Positions 36,255-48,310 of a DNA stretch of 64,000 bases are shown piece by piece. The stretch is from positions 50,564,195-50,628,194 of the forward strand of contig CM055097.1 of NCBI GenBank assembly GCA_029204225.1, written 5' to 3'. Every line of letters begins with the position of its first letter. Positions within the stretch are counted from its first letter, which is position 1. Both the position numbers and the translations under genes were made by a program. The notes beneath the pieces were generated by a model, which made no database searches, was not told the DNA's origin, and saw only the letters and a list, made by a program, of their open reading frames with translations. The stretch comes from Diphasiastrum complanatum (taxonomy: Eukaryota; Streptophyta; Lycopodiopsida; Lycopodiales; Lycopodiaceae).

Positions 36255-39042
36255 TTACTTCCAAAATTGAGGGGCCCCAGATATTCTCTTACCCCTCATG
36301 TTGGGAGGGTATTTCCTCTCAAATTTCTCCGACTCTCTTGTGTAAGCCAATTTGCCTCTGGGCCTAGTAGGGGAAGTTGTCCTACGCGGTTGGGATGGCC
36401 CCACTAGATAATCATCTAGGGCCTTGGTGCCCGTATCTTTCTCTTTAGCTTGCTCACTTGTCGATGGCTCAGCTGCGTCCGTGTCTTGCCTGGGCAAGAA
36501 TCTTCTTGTCTCTGGTTGATCCGCCAGGAAGTCATCATCACCCCCCATGTCGGTGTTAGTTTCTGAAATGTCAAGGATGGAATGATCTAGAGAGAGGGGT
36601 GCGGGGGTGATAGGTTTAGGAGGAGGTGGGATCAACAAGCTATACGCTGCACCAGGGGAGTGGAGTTGTTGAAGGAACTCATCCCGTCGAGCTTTGTAGG
36701 TGTCAGCTGGGACTTTTGATGGGCCTATTATTTTTCTAGGAGGTGATGGAGAGAGGGAAGATGAAAGAATCGGGTAAGTTGAAATAAATGTTTCGAAAAA
36801 ATTAAATGCAGAGTATGAGGAGGGGTTAAAGGTGGGAGAGGTCGGGTAAAAGTTCTAGAAGCAACATCGGCTCTCTGGCCACCCGATCCCGAGCTACCAT
36901 TTGAAGGGTGGATTTGCCCGTCTTGATTCCTTGTCCTATCATTCCCATCATCGTCCCTTGGCTTCGTTGATTGAGCGCCTGCTTGGGCCTTGCACGCCTT
37001 ATCCCATAATTGGTTCACCTTGTCCAAGACTTGCTACAGGGCCTTTGTGGTGTCTTCCAGCTGCTTCTGGGACTCAAGGATGATCTTCTCTTGCTTGGCC
37101 ACAATGTTTTAAAATTTTTTCTTTTCGGCTTCTTGTTCTTGGATTAGCTGCACGTATTTCTCCATCCGGATGGCTGAGGCTTGTGGGGCCTGGAATTGAA
37201 TGTCCTTGGGCTTGACTAGAGGAGCATCGACTATCATTGCACCCGATGATCCGTCTCGTACTTGGTCGATTTGGACCATCTGGTGTTTCAGCTGTTGCTG
37301 GACCTCTTCCAGAGTAGATTTATGCCCGGCCATCACCGATCTGGCTTCCACTGTCTCTTTTTTTTTTTTTCTTTGGCCAGCCCTTGATATCGCACAATTT
37401 CTTGGTCTTGATGTTGGACCTTGCTCTCGAGCATTTGATACTGGATCACCAATCAATGCATGTGGTAGCTCATTTCGGATAGGCCTATCATCGAGCGCTT
37501 GGCTGCTTTAGTGATCTTTTCAGGGTTAGTGAGAGTTGGGTACTGATCTGGAGTGTGGGATGGTGAGGCTAAACCAAAAAATAAGCATTGTGTCAGAGCT
37601 GAAGATGGAGGTGGAGGTGGAGGTAGTGGAGGGATGATGTTAGTAACTGTTGTGGTGGTGGTGGTGGTGGTTAGTGGAGGGGTCAGACTTCTTCCTGGCT
37701 GCTTCTCCTTCTCTGGTTCGTCGTCGCTTATTTCCATCAGGTCTGCAACATCAAAATATTGCGATGTGTCCAATGTGTGGACTTGTTGGGCCTGTGGTTG
37801 TTGAGCCGCTTCTGTGACCTGGGGACTGGATATCCCCACTCCTTTCCCTCCCCTCCAAAACTTGTGTCAGTGGTAATGTTGGTGGCGTTGGCGTAGTAAT
37901 CAGTGTGGGTGGGTGGTGACTTGATCTGATGGACCTATGACTTGAGATACTGTCATGTCAGGTGCTTGTGTAGAGGTAGTTGCTCCATCACCCCTGTCGA
38001 TGACATGTGAGGGTGATGAGTGTGGTTGTGAGGCCGTGGATGAGCTTCCATCATCTGAGGTGGGACCATCTTAAACTGATCCCATTGGTGATGCGCTTCC
38101 AGCTTAAAGCTTCTTTTACATCTTTTGTTGCCTTGAGTCTGGCAACTGAGCCTTGAAGGTATCGGCCTCTTGAGCTCCGGAGGTTGCAGTTGCTTGTGAG
38201 TCTGATTGTGGGCTTGTTTGCTTCTGTACCAGAGGGAGAATACTAGTGTTTACTCGTTTAGGCTGGGATGCCGATGGTGAAGTTGTCCTTGATCGTGCAC
38301 GCTTGGACTTTGTTGACTCAATGGGAATTTCCCATGCCTTGTCTGCAAGCTGCAAGTGTTGTTGAAGCTTTGGCCCGTTATGTACTTGGTGAAGAGTGAT
38401 ATTTGTCAACAGATATCCGAGTACTGTTGTTTGCTACTTCTTCTTAATGCACTCATGAAGATAGTTCGAAACAAACTGTGCCCAGTCATAGAGATTCTGG
38501 GAATGCAGTCATGAATCTGCCATCATGTGAAACAGGGACATGGGTACCCTCTACAACTTTGTTCTTGGTCGTTGTGTGCACTTTGTCAAGTACGCACATG
38601 CCGCTTGTAGTTGTGGGTCATTGATTGCTTCGACTCAATACCCGTCCTTGTTTTTCTACTTGGCCACGGATGGGTCAATGAATTTGAAATATGCTGTCTG
38701 CTCGATTTTTTTAAGTGTCCTCGTGACAACATTGGGTCCTCTTGGGAACCCAAAAGGTTGCAAGTCGGCAGGTGCAAATGATATGTTGTAAACATAGTTC
38801 CTCACAGGAGGAACTATGAGCTGGCATGACCTTGCTGTAGCATTGTAGTTGGCATATATCATATGCACGAGATACGGGCTTTGATACCCTCTCAGGTTTG
38901 GCATATGGAACTCAATGGCTCGAAAGAAGGATGCTGCCTGTTGATACCAGTGTTGCAATTCAGTCATATCCATTTTGGACAATTGGATGCCGAGCTTATT
39001 GGCATCAGGGTCATCAAAACTGGAGGCAGGGTTGGTAGACAT
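36255..39042 (-). pseudogene. Additional ORF region downstream of Gypsy pol
   Basis: From an ATG at 39042 one minus-strand frame is readable to 38116, interrupted by several stops. It starts MSTNPASSFDDPDANKLG and contains LYDWAQFVSNYLHECIKKK, whose W..F...N pattern recalls the plant retroelement-associated putative transposon-protein domains; this match is tentative. Further frames continue leftward: a Thr/Pro-rich stretch (poly-Thr from a GTG/CAC repeat at 37651-37671, poly-Pro before it), a Gln/Glu-rich coiled-coil-like part (37456-37109 and 37108-36950) and a basic Arg/Pro tail (36638-36255). Extra ORFs in this position are known for Tat-lineage elements. Function is unknown and the copy is dead. 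Confidence 0.6.
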
Positions 39043-39080
39043 GATGAAAAAATTGGGAAATAAGAATCTAGAAAAAGTGT

Positions 39081-39338
39081 GTCGGTCGAGATTTCAGACA
39101 GGGTTAACATGCGTCAGTTGAGATTTGAGCGGAGGGTGTCAGTTGAGTTTTTAGTCGGAGTGTGTTGGTTGAGATGGGAGCGGAGGGTGTTGGTTGAGTT
39201 TTGATCAGAAGGTGTCGGTTGAGTTTTGATCGGAGGGCGTCAGTTTAGATGGGAGCGGAGGGCATCGGTTGAGATGCAATGGAAAGGCGTCGGCTGAGAT
39301 GCAATGGAAAGGCGTCGGTTGAGAGTGATGGCGGGAAA
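39081..39338. repeat. 25-bp tandem array A (about 10 units)
   Basis: The core GTCGG/GTCAG/GTTGG followed by TTGAG starts at 39081, 39113, 39138, 39164, 39189, 39214, 39239, 39264, 39289 and 39314. After the first unit the spacing is 25 (once 26). The region between cores varies (GGAGCGGAGGGC, GCAATGGAAAGGC). Confidence 0.93.
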
Positions 39339-39980
39339 GGAATGGACTGTGAGGATCTAAGGTTGGAAAGGATCTGAGGTGAAAGTGGAGGTGTTGTGGA
39401 TAGAAGGGTATGGAGGATGTGTGGCAAACAAAGTCTGGTGTGAACAATGGAAGGTAGAAAATTCCAAAAAAAGAAGATGTTGGTATATGGTTGTGACTAA
39501 GCGGAAGGGATGAAGATAGTGGGAGATGTAAAGAAAATAGCTTTTGGTTAAGACGGGTGTTTGGAGAGGATGAAAGGAAAGTGTGTAAGATGAAAAGGTG
39601 ATGCTCAATAGTGTAACGAAAGCGTTTTGAATGCTTATGTGACACTACCCTTTAGCATGCGAAATGTTTCAAATGCTTTGTTCTCCGTTGGCGATATTAG
39701 GTTTGGAGATTGTTGGTGATGGTGCTCTCATTGGAAAACACACTAGGATGGCTGATACTTGGTAGAGATGGTGTGGAAGCAACCACGGATGCACAAAACA
39801 AGAGAGCGCCAAGATCGTATAGGAGAGCTAGAAAATCGCCAGTAGATCATCGACAGAGAGCTTCAGAGTTTGCACTTCGCTGAGGTGCGAATGGCATCGA
39901 GGTGATGGCATTTATGGACGCCGTCAGCTGGGTTCGGGCATGATGGGACGTGTCTGTTCGTTGGATTTTGAATGAAAAGC
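39339..39980. other. Spacer between the two 25-bp arrays
   Basis: No pol homology. A minus-strand open frame (39645-39205) reads as Ser/Phe/Leu/Pro-rich sequence without a motif and overlaps array A. Probably untranslated region of the Gypsy element. Confidence 0.45.
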
Positions 39981-40355
39981 GTCGGCCGAGATTTAATGCA
40001 GTTGCGTCAGTCAAAATCTGAGAGAGTCGCGTCAGTCGAGATCTGAGAGAGTCGCGTCGATCGAGATCTGAGAGATTCACGTTGGTTGAGATCTGAGAGA
40101 GTCGCATCGGTCAAGATCTGAGAGAGTTGCGTCGGTTGAGATCTGAGAGAGTCACGTCGGTCGAGATCTAATAAAAATCCATCGGTTGAGATCTGAGCTG
40201 ATCCCGTCGGTTGAGATTTGAGCTGATTCCGTCGGTTGAGATTTGAGATGATCCCGTCGGTTGAGATTTGAGCTGATCTCATCGGTTGAGATTTGAGTGG
40301 ATCCCGTCAATTGAGATTTGAGCTGATCCCGTCGGTTGAGATTTGACAAAATCCC
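39981..40355. repeat. 25-bp tandem array B (15 units)
   Basis: The core (G/A)TCGG(T)TGAGAT(C/T)TGAG recurs at exactly 25-base intervals: 39981, 40006, 40031, 40056, 40081, 40106, 40131, 40156, 40181, 40206, 40231, 40256, 40281, 40306 and 40331. Two variants follow each other: GAGAGAGTCGC-type (left) and GAGCTGATCCC-type (right). Because 25 is not a multiple of three, all three minus-strand frames are open for a while and give spurious SQISTD-type repeats. Confidence 0.97.
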
Positions 40356-40733
40356 AATATGTAGGAATGGATTTGTGTGATGCTAGTGAAGAACTTCAAG
40401 TTGAAAATATGAGTGTGGCCCAGAGTAGAAGTTCTTATGAAAAGAGTGTATCCCTTTGTATGCTTGAGATACTAGTGAGACAGAGATGAGGTGGCTAAAG
40501 TGTGAGAATCATTTCCGATGGTGTAGCCTATCATTTGTTGATCTAGAACATCCATGACCCAGGAATATGTATAGGAAGAAGAGAATGCATAGAAAGTACA
40601 TAAGTAATGGTATGAAGTATAAACAAGGAATGAGGTGAAAAATAGGCATGGAAAACCAAAACTACAAGCAAGATCATAAGAAAAATAGAAAGAAAGAAAT
40701 AAAAAATGTAAAATCTATACTAGGGAAAAGATG
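40356..40733. other. Untranslated Gypsy sequence after pol
   Basis: A/G-rich on the plus strand near 40600-40720. No coding motifs. It separates the integrase end from array B. Confidence 0.5.
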
Positions 40734-43700
40734 TTAAATTGGGTCAACAAAAAACAACTCTTTGTAATACCGCCTTAGACGACCACCGTTTACGACAATG
40801 TCTAGGAGGATTCCGTCAAGTATTTGCAACTGGACTGCACCATTAGAAAAGATTTTATTAATAACATACGGCCCCTCACTTCTGAATTTCAATTTGCCGG
40901 GGTGCTTCTTGGATGTATAAAGAAGTACCTGGTCACCTAAATGTAGATCTTTATTGCGCAGGTGACGGTCATGCCAGGCCTTTTGGCATCGTTTATTAAC
41001 CAGCTGTGCGTGGTAAGATATAAGTCTTGTCTCGCATAATTGGGTTAACATAAATAGCCTAGTTTTGAGTTGTTATTCGATTGCAGCTTTTTCACAGAGA
41101 TCTGTTGAAAAATCTTCCATGACTCGTAATGATGGGACTAAGAATTCTACTGGCATTACCGCCTCTTGACCATATACTAAGTGAAAAGGGGTAACCCACC
41201 CAGTGGCTTTCTTCGGGGTGGTGCGGTAAGCCCAAACAACATTTGAGAAAAGTTTTGTTTTCCAATTAGAACGACTAGTTTCAACTATCTTGGTCAAAAT
41301 TTTACATATCGTCTTGTTAGTTGATTCAGCCTGGCCATTACATCTAGGGTAGTACGGTGTACTTTTTTTTATGAACAACAAGGTAATGGCGTAGGAGGTT
41401 ATCAATGATAGCATTTAAAAAATGTGTGCCGCGATCACTAAGTAACTCAATGGGACAGCCAAAATGTGTAATAATATTTTCGTAAAAAAAATGCACGACT
41501 GTTTTTGCATTGGCATCCTTCGTTGCTCGAGCCTCCACCCACTTAGTGGCGTAATCTGTGGCTATGAGGATGTAACGAGCTTCAGTATGTTTTGTTGCTG
41601 GACTGATTGGTCCAACAAAGTCAATTCCCCACTTATGGAAGGCTTCGCCTTCTATAATGGGAGTTAACGGCGTGAAATCTGCTTTGGTGTTTTTCTTGGC
41701 TCGTTGACAAACATCACACGCTTTAATGACAACAAACGTGTCCTTAAACAAAGATGGCCACCACAGTCCTGCTCGAAGGATAATCTTCGCTGTGGCTTCA
41801 GCAGAAAAGTGGCCACCTCCAATGTCCTCATGAGCCTGAGATATGATAGGTCGTATCTCAGATTCATAAGCACATCGACGAATGATACTGTCAACGTCCC
41901 TTTTGTAAAGTTGTCTCGCAATTAACTGAAAGGGCGCTGCTTTTAGCAATTTTCTTTTTTTTGCTGCCGTACTCAGGCCTTCTTTGAGTCTGCCTGTTGT
42001 GAGGAACTGGGAGATCTCCTCAGCCCATAAGGGTGTAGCATCGATCTGAAAAAGGCATGCATCAGGGAGATCATCATTGATTGGTGCAGTTGCTTTTTCA
42101 GCACTTGGTAGTCTGGAAAGGTGGTCCGCCATGAAATGTTGGGTCCCTTTCCAAACGACTATGCGGAAATTAAATTCCTCTAAAATCAATAGCCATTGAG
42201 CTGTACGTCCCGTTTTATAGGATTTATTAACAATATATAGAATGGCTTGATGGTCTATGTAGAACGCAAAGGTCTAGCATAATAAATAATGTCTTAGTTG
42301 TTGCACAACATAGACCATCGCCAATGCTTCTCTCTTGGTGGTTGTATAGTTTACTTCAGTAGGCACCAATTGCCTGCTCAAGAAACGTATTGGGAAGTCT
42401 TTGCCATACTTGCCTGGTTGTGCAAGAAGACCTCCAATGGCATACTTACTTGCGTCAGTATGTACATGGAACTTTTTCATGTAATCTAGCGAGCGGAGTA
42501 TGGGAGCCGTGGTGAGGGCTGTTTTCAACTCCTCAAAGGCCTTAATTCGTTCTTCGGTCCAGCGAGGATCTACCACAACTAAATAGACGAGGCGTGCCTT
42601 GCCGGCATAGTCGATTATAAAGATGCGATAATAATCTGTATGACCGAGGAAGACATATACTTCCTTCACTGTTGCAGGTAAGGGCATTTCCACTATAACC
42701 TTGATTTTTGACGGGTCAATAGAAATACTGTCATTTGAAATTATATGCCCGAGTATGACCCCATGGGTGATCCATATTTGGCATTTATCAGGGTTTAGTG
42801 AGATTCCAAATCTATGACATCGAATGAAGATTTTCTCCAGGGTGTCAAGGTGTGTAGCTGCCGAGGAATGTACACCTAGATCGTCGAGATAAATCTCCAC
42901 GATTCGGTGTAATAGATCTTGAAAGGAAAGTTGCATGACCCTTTGGAATGTTGAGGGGGCATTGCATAAGCCAAAATGCATAACGTTATAAACATAAACC
43001 CCGTTCTCTGTTGCAAAGGCCGTTTTATGTTTATCTTCAGGGGCTATTTGAACAAGGAAATACCCGCTAAATCCATCTAAGAAGCTGAAAGCTTCAGCTC
43101 TTGCCATTTTCTCAAGGATTTGAGTCGTTAAAGGCAAGGAAAAATGGTCTTTCTTCGTAACCGCATTAAGGTATTTGAGATCGACACAGATACGAAGCTT
43201 GCCATTTTTCCTGGGTACAACCACAATGGGTGATACCCAATCACTATGTTGAACTTCATAAATGAAGCCAACATCTAACAATTTCTTAATATCTTCGTCG
43301 ATCCTCTCACGATAGACATGGTTAGATTGACAGGGTTTAGCCCTAATAGGCTTAGCATTATTTTCTAAAGGAATACTATGGATGACTATTTCAGGTGGGA
43401 TTCCTTTCATTTCTATATAATTCCATGCAAATACATCCATGTATTTGCAGAGTAATGTTTCTAGATCAAAAAGTTGGGTTGATGACAAATGTGCACCAAC
43501 ATGAACTATTTGATCTATCTCCTCGTCAGGATCTTTGAGGTTTAGTGAAATTGTTTTAGCAGGTCCTTCAGAGGAGTTGGAACTTGGTGTAGGTTCTCGA
43601 TGTGGCTGTGGCAACTGGATAACAACGTCATCCAGTGTAAAATCTTTGAACTTCTGTGGAAGATCAAAAGGTGGGTCCCCAAAATTTTCTGGGACTTTGG

Positions 43701-44960
43701 GAATCATCTGAGTTGATTCACTACCGGACGTGGAAGCATTGTCGGATTGTTTGGTTTTTGTCCCTTTTGACAAGGGCTTGATCGGTTGTTTAAGCTTCTC
43801 ACGCATCTATTTTTGACGCTCGGTTAATTTTGTATCAATAACTTTAGTTGTTTGTAATCGAGGTTTTTGAGTGGGCGGTGTTGGTGCCTCACTTATCATA
43901 TCATCGTCGATTGTATCCCAGACTTCATCGGGATACACATCCCATGTATATACTTTGGGTTTGGGCTTGTATGTTTGTGTGTTGGGTACCTTGGATGTCA
44001 GTTGGACGTGAGCCAACGGTCCTGGTGTCGTTATCTCCTTAGGAATTGATTTTGGCGGATAAGGTTGTGCATCTAGATATAGGAGTACATGTTCATCCGT
44101 CATGTCTACATCATCAATGGAAAGAATACATTCTTCCGAAGCATGGGTGGTAGAGACACTAGGTTCTCCTGGGCACCACGCTATAGGAATCCGGTCAATC
44201 ATCATAAGTGGGATAATGGGTGTGTCAATGTTTGTAGAGGATGGGAGAATATCCACATCTGCTGCAGCAGTTTCGATACGACATCGATTAGAATCAATAT
44301 AGTCCACAGTGGCTAGTGCGTGACCCCAATTGATTATGTCCGTGGATATCGTATAGTGACCTTTTGGTTGGATCGGGACGCTATCTGATTCATCATATGT
44401 TGTGGATGACCAATCATCGTATACCTTGGCGAGCTTGACATGGACTGTTGAGTCACCCGTGACTCGTTTATCGTGGTTACCAAAGGTAATTTTGCTATGC
44501 TTTCAATATTGGACAACACCTGCCGTCTGGAGCCACACCTGCTATGCAAACTTTTATATTTGATAAATGACCAGCAGGGTCATAACTCGTTGATCAGCCA
44601 TGCAAAGTTTCTATCGTGGTTGATCGAGGGTATGAAAGCCCCATGACTTTGCTAATGACAAAGCCATGATATTAACGCCTGATCCGCTATCTAGGATAGC
44701 AGATACTACGAGATAGTCTTTATAGGACAAAAGTAGGGTATTGCTAGTCCCCTTAGCGACACCTATATTCAACAGATTCATAGGAATATGGAGAATTTCA
44801 GGAATCTCTTCTGTTTTCCACTGTTCATCAGGAATAGTAGGCAGCTGAAAATTTCGATGGATATAACGTTGAAGCCCAGTGAAGGATTTTATTGCGGTAT
44901 GAAACGGCTTGGTGAGTTGAGCTTGCAGGAGGTCAAAAAATACTTCAAGTCCCTGTAGGG
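40734..44960 (-). pseudogene. Gypsy pol: protease, RT, RNase H, integrase
   Basis: Protease has AILDSGSGVNIM with DSG codons at 44683-44691. RT has SPIVVVPRKNGKLRICVDLK, FSFLDGFSGYFLVQI, FGLCNAPSTFQRVM and a YLDD box (codons at 42880-42891). RNase H has HTDASKYAIGGLLAQ and NYTTTKREALAMV. Integrase has the H-H-C-C finger (AHEDIGGGHF ... CDVCQRAK), then D (GIDFVGPI), D (LLSDRGTHF) and E (CNGQAESTNKTI). The C-terminal part ends GGRLRRYYKELFFVDPI with no chromodomain. Damage: an in-frame TAG at 43807-43809 directly before an ATG, a stop at 42274-42276, a frameshift at the T8 run 41365-41372 and a stop at 41073-41075. It copies and integrates element RNA as DNA in intact relatives. Confidence 0.95.
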
Positions 44961-45006
44961 ATTGCTCCTTTTCGGGGATATGAGCTAAGAACAGACTTTC
45001 TGTATG

Positions 45007-46890
45007 TTATTCCTCTCGCAAAAACTCATCTCGAGACTCATTGTATTGCCGTTGTTCCACCTTTGGGTCTGGGTAATCTTTTGGTAATGTGGAAGTGGCT
45101 TCCCTGGGGGTCAGCTGATTTGGCATTATTTTGCTGCTGTTCTTGTTGTTGGCGTTGTGCTCTAGTGAGAACTCTAATAGGTTTGGATGAGATATGATGT
45201 GTTGGAAGAATCCTGTTAGGTTGTTTAGGACAATCCTTGAAATTGTGTTTACGGACACAGTCGGGACATTCCGCATGGTATTGGTTTTTAACTTTACAGT
45301 CAGCCATGAAATGTCCTGTTTCACCACAAATAAAGTAGTGGTTGCTCATTGGGCCTGTGGCAATAGCATAACCATCTTGGATGGCTAGCTGTGCTGGATT
45401 TTTTGGTGGTGTTGAATACTCATCTTGTTTGCACGAGCACGAGTTGTCGGTTTGATAATGTTGAGAACTAGCAGATGGAAGTGTTGTATCTTGATGATAG
45501 GACTGATCGTAGGAGTTTTCAACAAGATGTGTTTGTGTAGACTCTCGAGGATTTCTATGTTTTTGTGGTCCTAGATCTGGTTGTCCTCTTGGAGGTGGTC
45601 CTAAGAGTGCCAACTGTGGTTGAGATTCATGTCTAGGTTGTCTAGGCAACTCTTGTATATGCACTTGGTTGTTTCATGGTTGGTAGTGCGTGTGCTGGTT
45701 TTGTGAAACAAACGGTTGTCGAGGAGGTTGAATATGTCCTCTTGACTAGTTGTGAGGTTGGTTCCTCGGGTTATAGTAGCAATAAAGAGAGGTATGTCCC
45801 ATAAAGTCGCAGATGTCACATTTGATCAAAGAAGTATCTGGGACCGGTTGGTATGAAGTGCACTCATTGCCAGTGTGTGCACCTCGATAGTGAGGGCAAC
45901 ACATGTTCTCTCGTCTATGGTGGATTTGGCCAGTGGGTAACTGACCCGACATCGAACTCTGGATAGACTTAAGAGTGTTTTGAAACTCTTTCGTGAGTTT
46001 CTCCATCTGTTGTTGGTGTTGCTGGTTAAGCAACTCCATCTGTGTTTTCCACAACTGTTCTCGAGTTTTGTCGTTTGGTCGAGGTTCTTGGACAGGATGA
46101 TGTGCTCTCCGTTCACGTGTTCATCGTCATCAGAGCCCTCATCTTCCTCTCGAATGGCGTCAGACATGGCTTGTTTCAATGATGTATATTCGTCATTGTA
46201 ACGAAGTTCACGTCTTATCCATCGTGGGAGTCCAACGAGGAACCGAATTATGAGCATAAACTCAGTGGATTGTTCTTGTACCTGACTTTTTAATCTTTAA
46301 AATCGTTCAATATAGTCACGTACTTTCTCATCTTTTGTCATTTTGATATTACTTAGCTTGACAAAAGGACTTTCTATCAAGCGGAATGGCTTGAAGCATT
46401 TGATAAAGGCCTCCTTCAAGAGTGACCAGTCACATTTGTCTTCACGATCAAGGTTAAAAAACCACTCTCGTGCTCGATCAATCATGGTCATCGAAAAGAG
46501 CTGTACCATGGCTTCCGGTGATGTCTAACCATAGACGTCACATGCATTCTCAAAGACTTGAAGCAATCTTTGAGGATCAGTATTACCATCGTACTTAGGT
46601 AAATCTGGCTTTGGGGTATGTTTTTCAATACGTGGAACATTATTCGCAAAAGCTCCGTTTAAGTGAGCTCGTGCATGTGAAGATTCGACAGCATGAAAAT
46701 GTGGTCGTTCATATGGAGCTTCATAACGCATGGATTCCCATCTGTCGAATGGGTTGGTGGATGGCTCTTGGACTTGGGATTTCATTCAGGAATTTCTGTT
46801 AAATTGAGCTTGTTCGGTGGATGGGGAGACCATCTCTGGTGGATAGTCCTCCGTAGAATTCAGATCGTAAGGGCGATCCATAACAACTTG
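45007..46890 (-). pseudogene. Gypsy gag with zinc knuckles
   Basis: From the right: TPKPDLPKYDGNTDPQRLL, then MIDRAREWFFNLDREDKCDW and a KMTKDEKVRDYIERF stretch, the usual retrotransposon gag core, then an acidic linker (EEDEGSDDDEH). The nucleocapsid part has a CCHC box whose first Cys codon is TAC (45335-45337, reading YFICGETGHFMADC) and a second box CPDCVRKHNFKDC. In-frame stops lie at 46525-46527 and 46297-46299, and there are frame changes near 46050 and 45750. gag packages element RNA in virus-like particles; this copy cannot. Confidence 0.88.
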
Positions 46891-47289
46891 TAGAGTATCG
46901 TATGATTGTGTAAATAGGCTCCTGGACGTTGTTACTGTGGCTACAGTGCAAGGTGCAAAGCAATGGGGTTTTGTTGAATGTATTCTCTAAAGCTCACAAA
47001 AACTGTCGGTCGAGAACTGACATGAGGTTGTCGGTCGAGATCTGACGTGAGAGTGTCGGTCGAGATGAAAGAAATGCTTCGAGCAAATGCGTCGGTTGAG
47101 ACGTGAGCAAATGAGTCGGTTGAGATTTTAAAGCAAATACATAGGTTGAGATTTAACTCAAGACATGGCAGGATTGTTCTGTAGTGGCTCAGTCGAGAGT
47201 CAATGTGTAGCGGTCCAATCCAGACGAGAGTCGTGGCTCGGCTTGGGGAGGAGCGTGAAGCATCGGTTGAGACTGAGCTTCGCGCTACA
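46891..47289 (-). repeat. Gypsy 5' leader carrying the 25-bp motif
   Basis: GTCGG(T)CGAGA-type cores occur at 47005, 47030 and 47055 (exact 25-base spacing), then more loosely at 47091, 47114, 47141, 47189 and 47261. The same motif forms the two large arrays beyond pol. No TGG-type PBS is evident directly beside the LTR: the minus strand reads TGTAGCGCGAAGC after ...GTAACA, so the primer tRNA is unassigned. Confidence 0.85.
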
Positions 47290-48310
47290 TGTTACTCAGA
47301 TTTCAACATGTATTTCCCAGTTTGTCAATGGGAGACAAGGTTTCGATACTTAGCTACATGCATAAGCCAGCCATGTAACCATCTATAGCTCAAGAGGATC
47401 AATGTTCTGGAACAGGGAGCAGTTCTACCACTATCTACTAAATCAAAAAACAATCAAGAACAAGATTAACTACTCAAACAAGAAACAAGAAACAAGAAAC
47501 TAGATTCCTAACAACATAATAACAGTCCAAGAATCAAGAAACACTCATTTCTTGATGCTTAGATTGCCCAAGAACAATCAAAAACTGGAATGTAAGAAAG
47601 TATGCAAGATCTACACCACAAACCAGCCTATTTAGTTTACTTGCATGCTGATTCCTACCTTATTCCACAAACAAGAAATGAATCCTAATCCACAACTAAG
47701 TAAGAAACAAGAAAACAAGATCCTAGTTAATCCACAATACAAGGAAATCAAGCATGCTCATAGAAACTTCACTCAAGAACATTGCCATGAACAAGGAGCT
47801 TAGCAATTATCGAGAACTCGTGGAGGATACTCTTTATTTGCTCAAGAGAACTTGACAATACATTCAAAGCTTCCTCACAAGAGAGAGGAGCCCTTAAATA
47901 AGCAAGAAGGCTGCCCATGTGGAGCCCAAGTGGCAATTCCACCAAATTAAAAATTACATGTGGAATTTGCCCTTCCACTAAAGGTCACCATCAAAAGGTG
48001 GCTCACTCTAACTAATTTAAGGGGGGTCTACATTTATTTACAAGGCCTAGGAAATATGACTAGCTCCTACCTGGTCGTTCTTTCTCTATGATACACCATG
48101 TAGGCTCACATAGATATTTCACTGTCATCCTAGCTAGTAATTTCTCGGCTCTCATGCTCGGCTCTCAGCTTCTTCTGCTCTCCTCCTTCTGAGATCTCCT
48201 CGGTCATGGGTGAGAGGTATTCTGTGTCTTCGTCTTGGCTCGGCATCTGGGGATTCTCTGAAATCTGCGGCTTGGCTCGGCATCTGGAGATTCTCTGAAA
48301 TCTGCTAACA
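47290..48310 (-). repeat. 5' LTR of the Gypsy element (1021 bp)
   Basis: Matches 34967-35938. It is longer mainly because of a 37-bp tandem duplication near its right end (CTTGGCTCGGCATCTGG starts at 48234 and 48271) and small indels. Confidence 0.93.

Larger units (their letters stand above)
34967..48310 (-). mobile_element. 13.3-kb Ty3/Gypsy LTR retrotransposon, non-chromovirus (Tat/Athila-like)
   Basis: Two direct LTRs (34967-35938 and 47290-48310) enclose, on the minus strand, a repeat-rich leader, gag, aspartic protease, RT, RNase H, integrase, two 25-bp repeat arrays and an additional ORF region before the 3' LTR. The order protease-RT-RNase H-integrase defines Ty3/Gypsy. No chromodomain follows integrase, and the element is unusually long with an extra 3' ORF and tandem repeats in untranslated regions, which is known for the plant Tat/Athila group. 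The LTRs look nearly identical apart from few substitutions and a 37-bp duplication. All coding regions carry stops or frameshifts. No flanking target duplication was found. Confidence 0.93.

Noticed and set aside
39847-40349. Ser/Asp/Arg-rich repeat proteins on the minus strand
   Set aside because: A 25-bp array keeps three frames open by chance of its unit sequence; spurious.
39981-40355. Regular direct repeats suggesting a CRISPR array
   Set aside because: Units follow one another at 25 bases with diverged sequence throughout; there are no unique spacers or cas genes, and they lie inside a plant Gypsy element.
40734-41051. Chromodomain after the Gypsy integrase
   Set aside because: The C-terminal region ends with a GGRLRRYYKEL-type tail without the aromatic residues of a chromodomain, so the element is not called a chromovirus.
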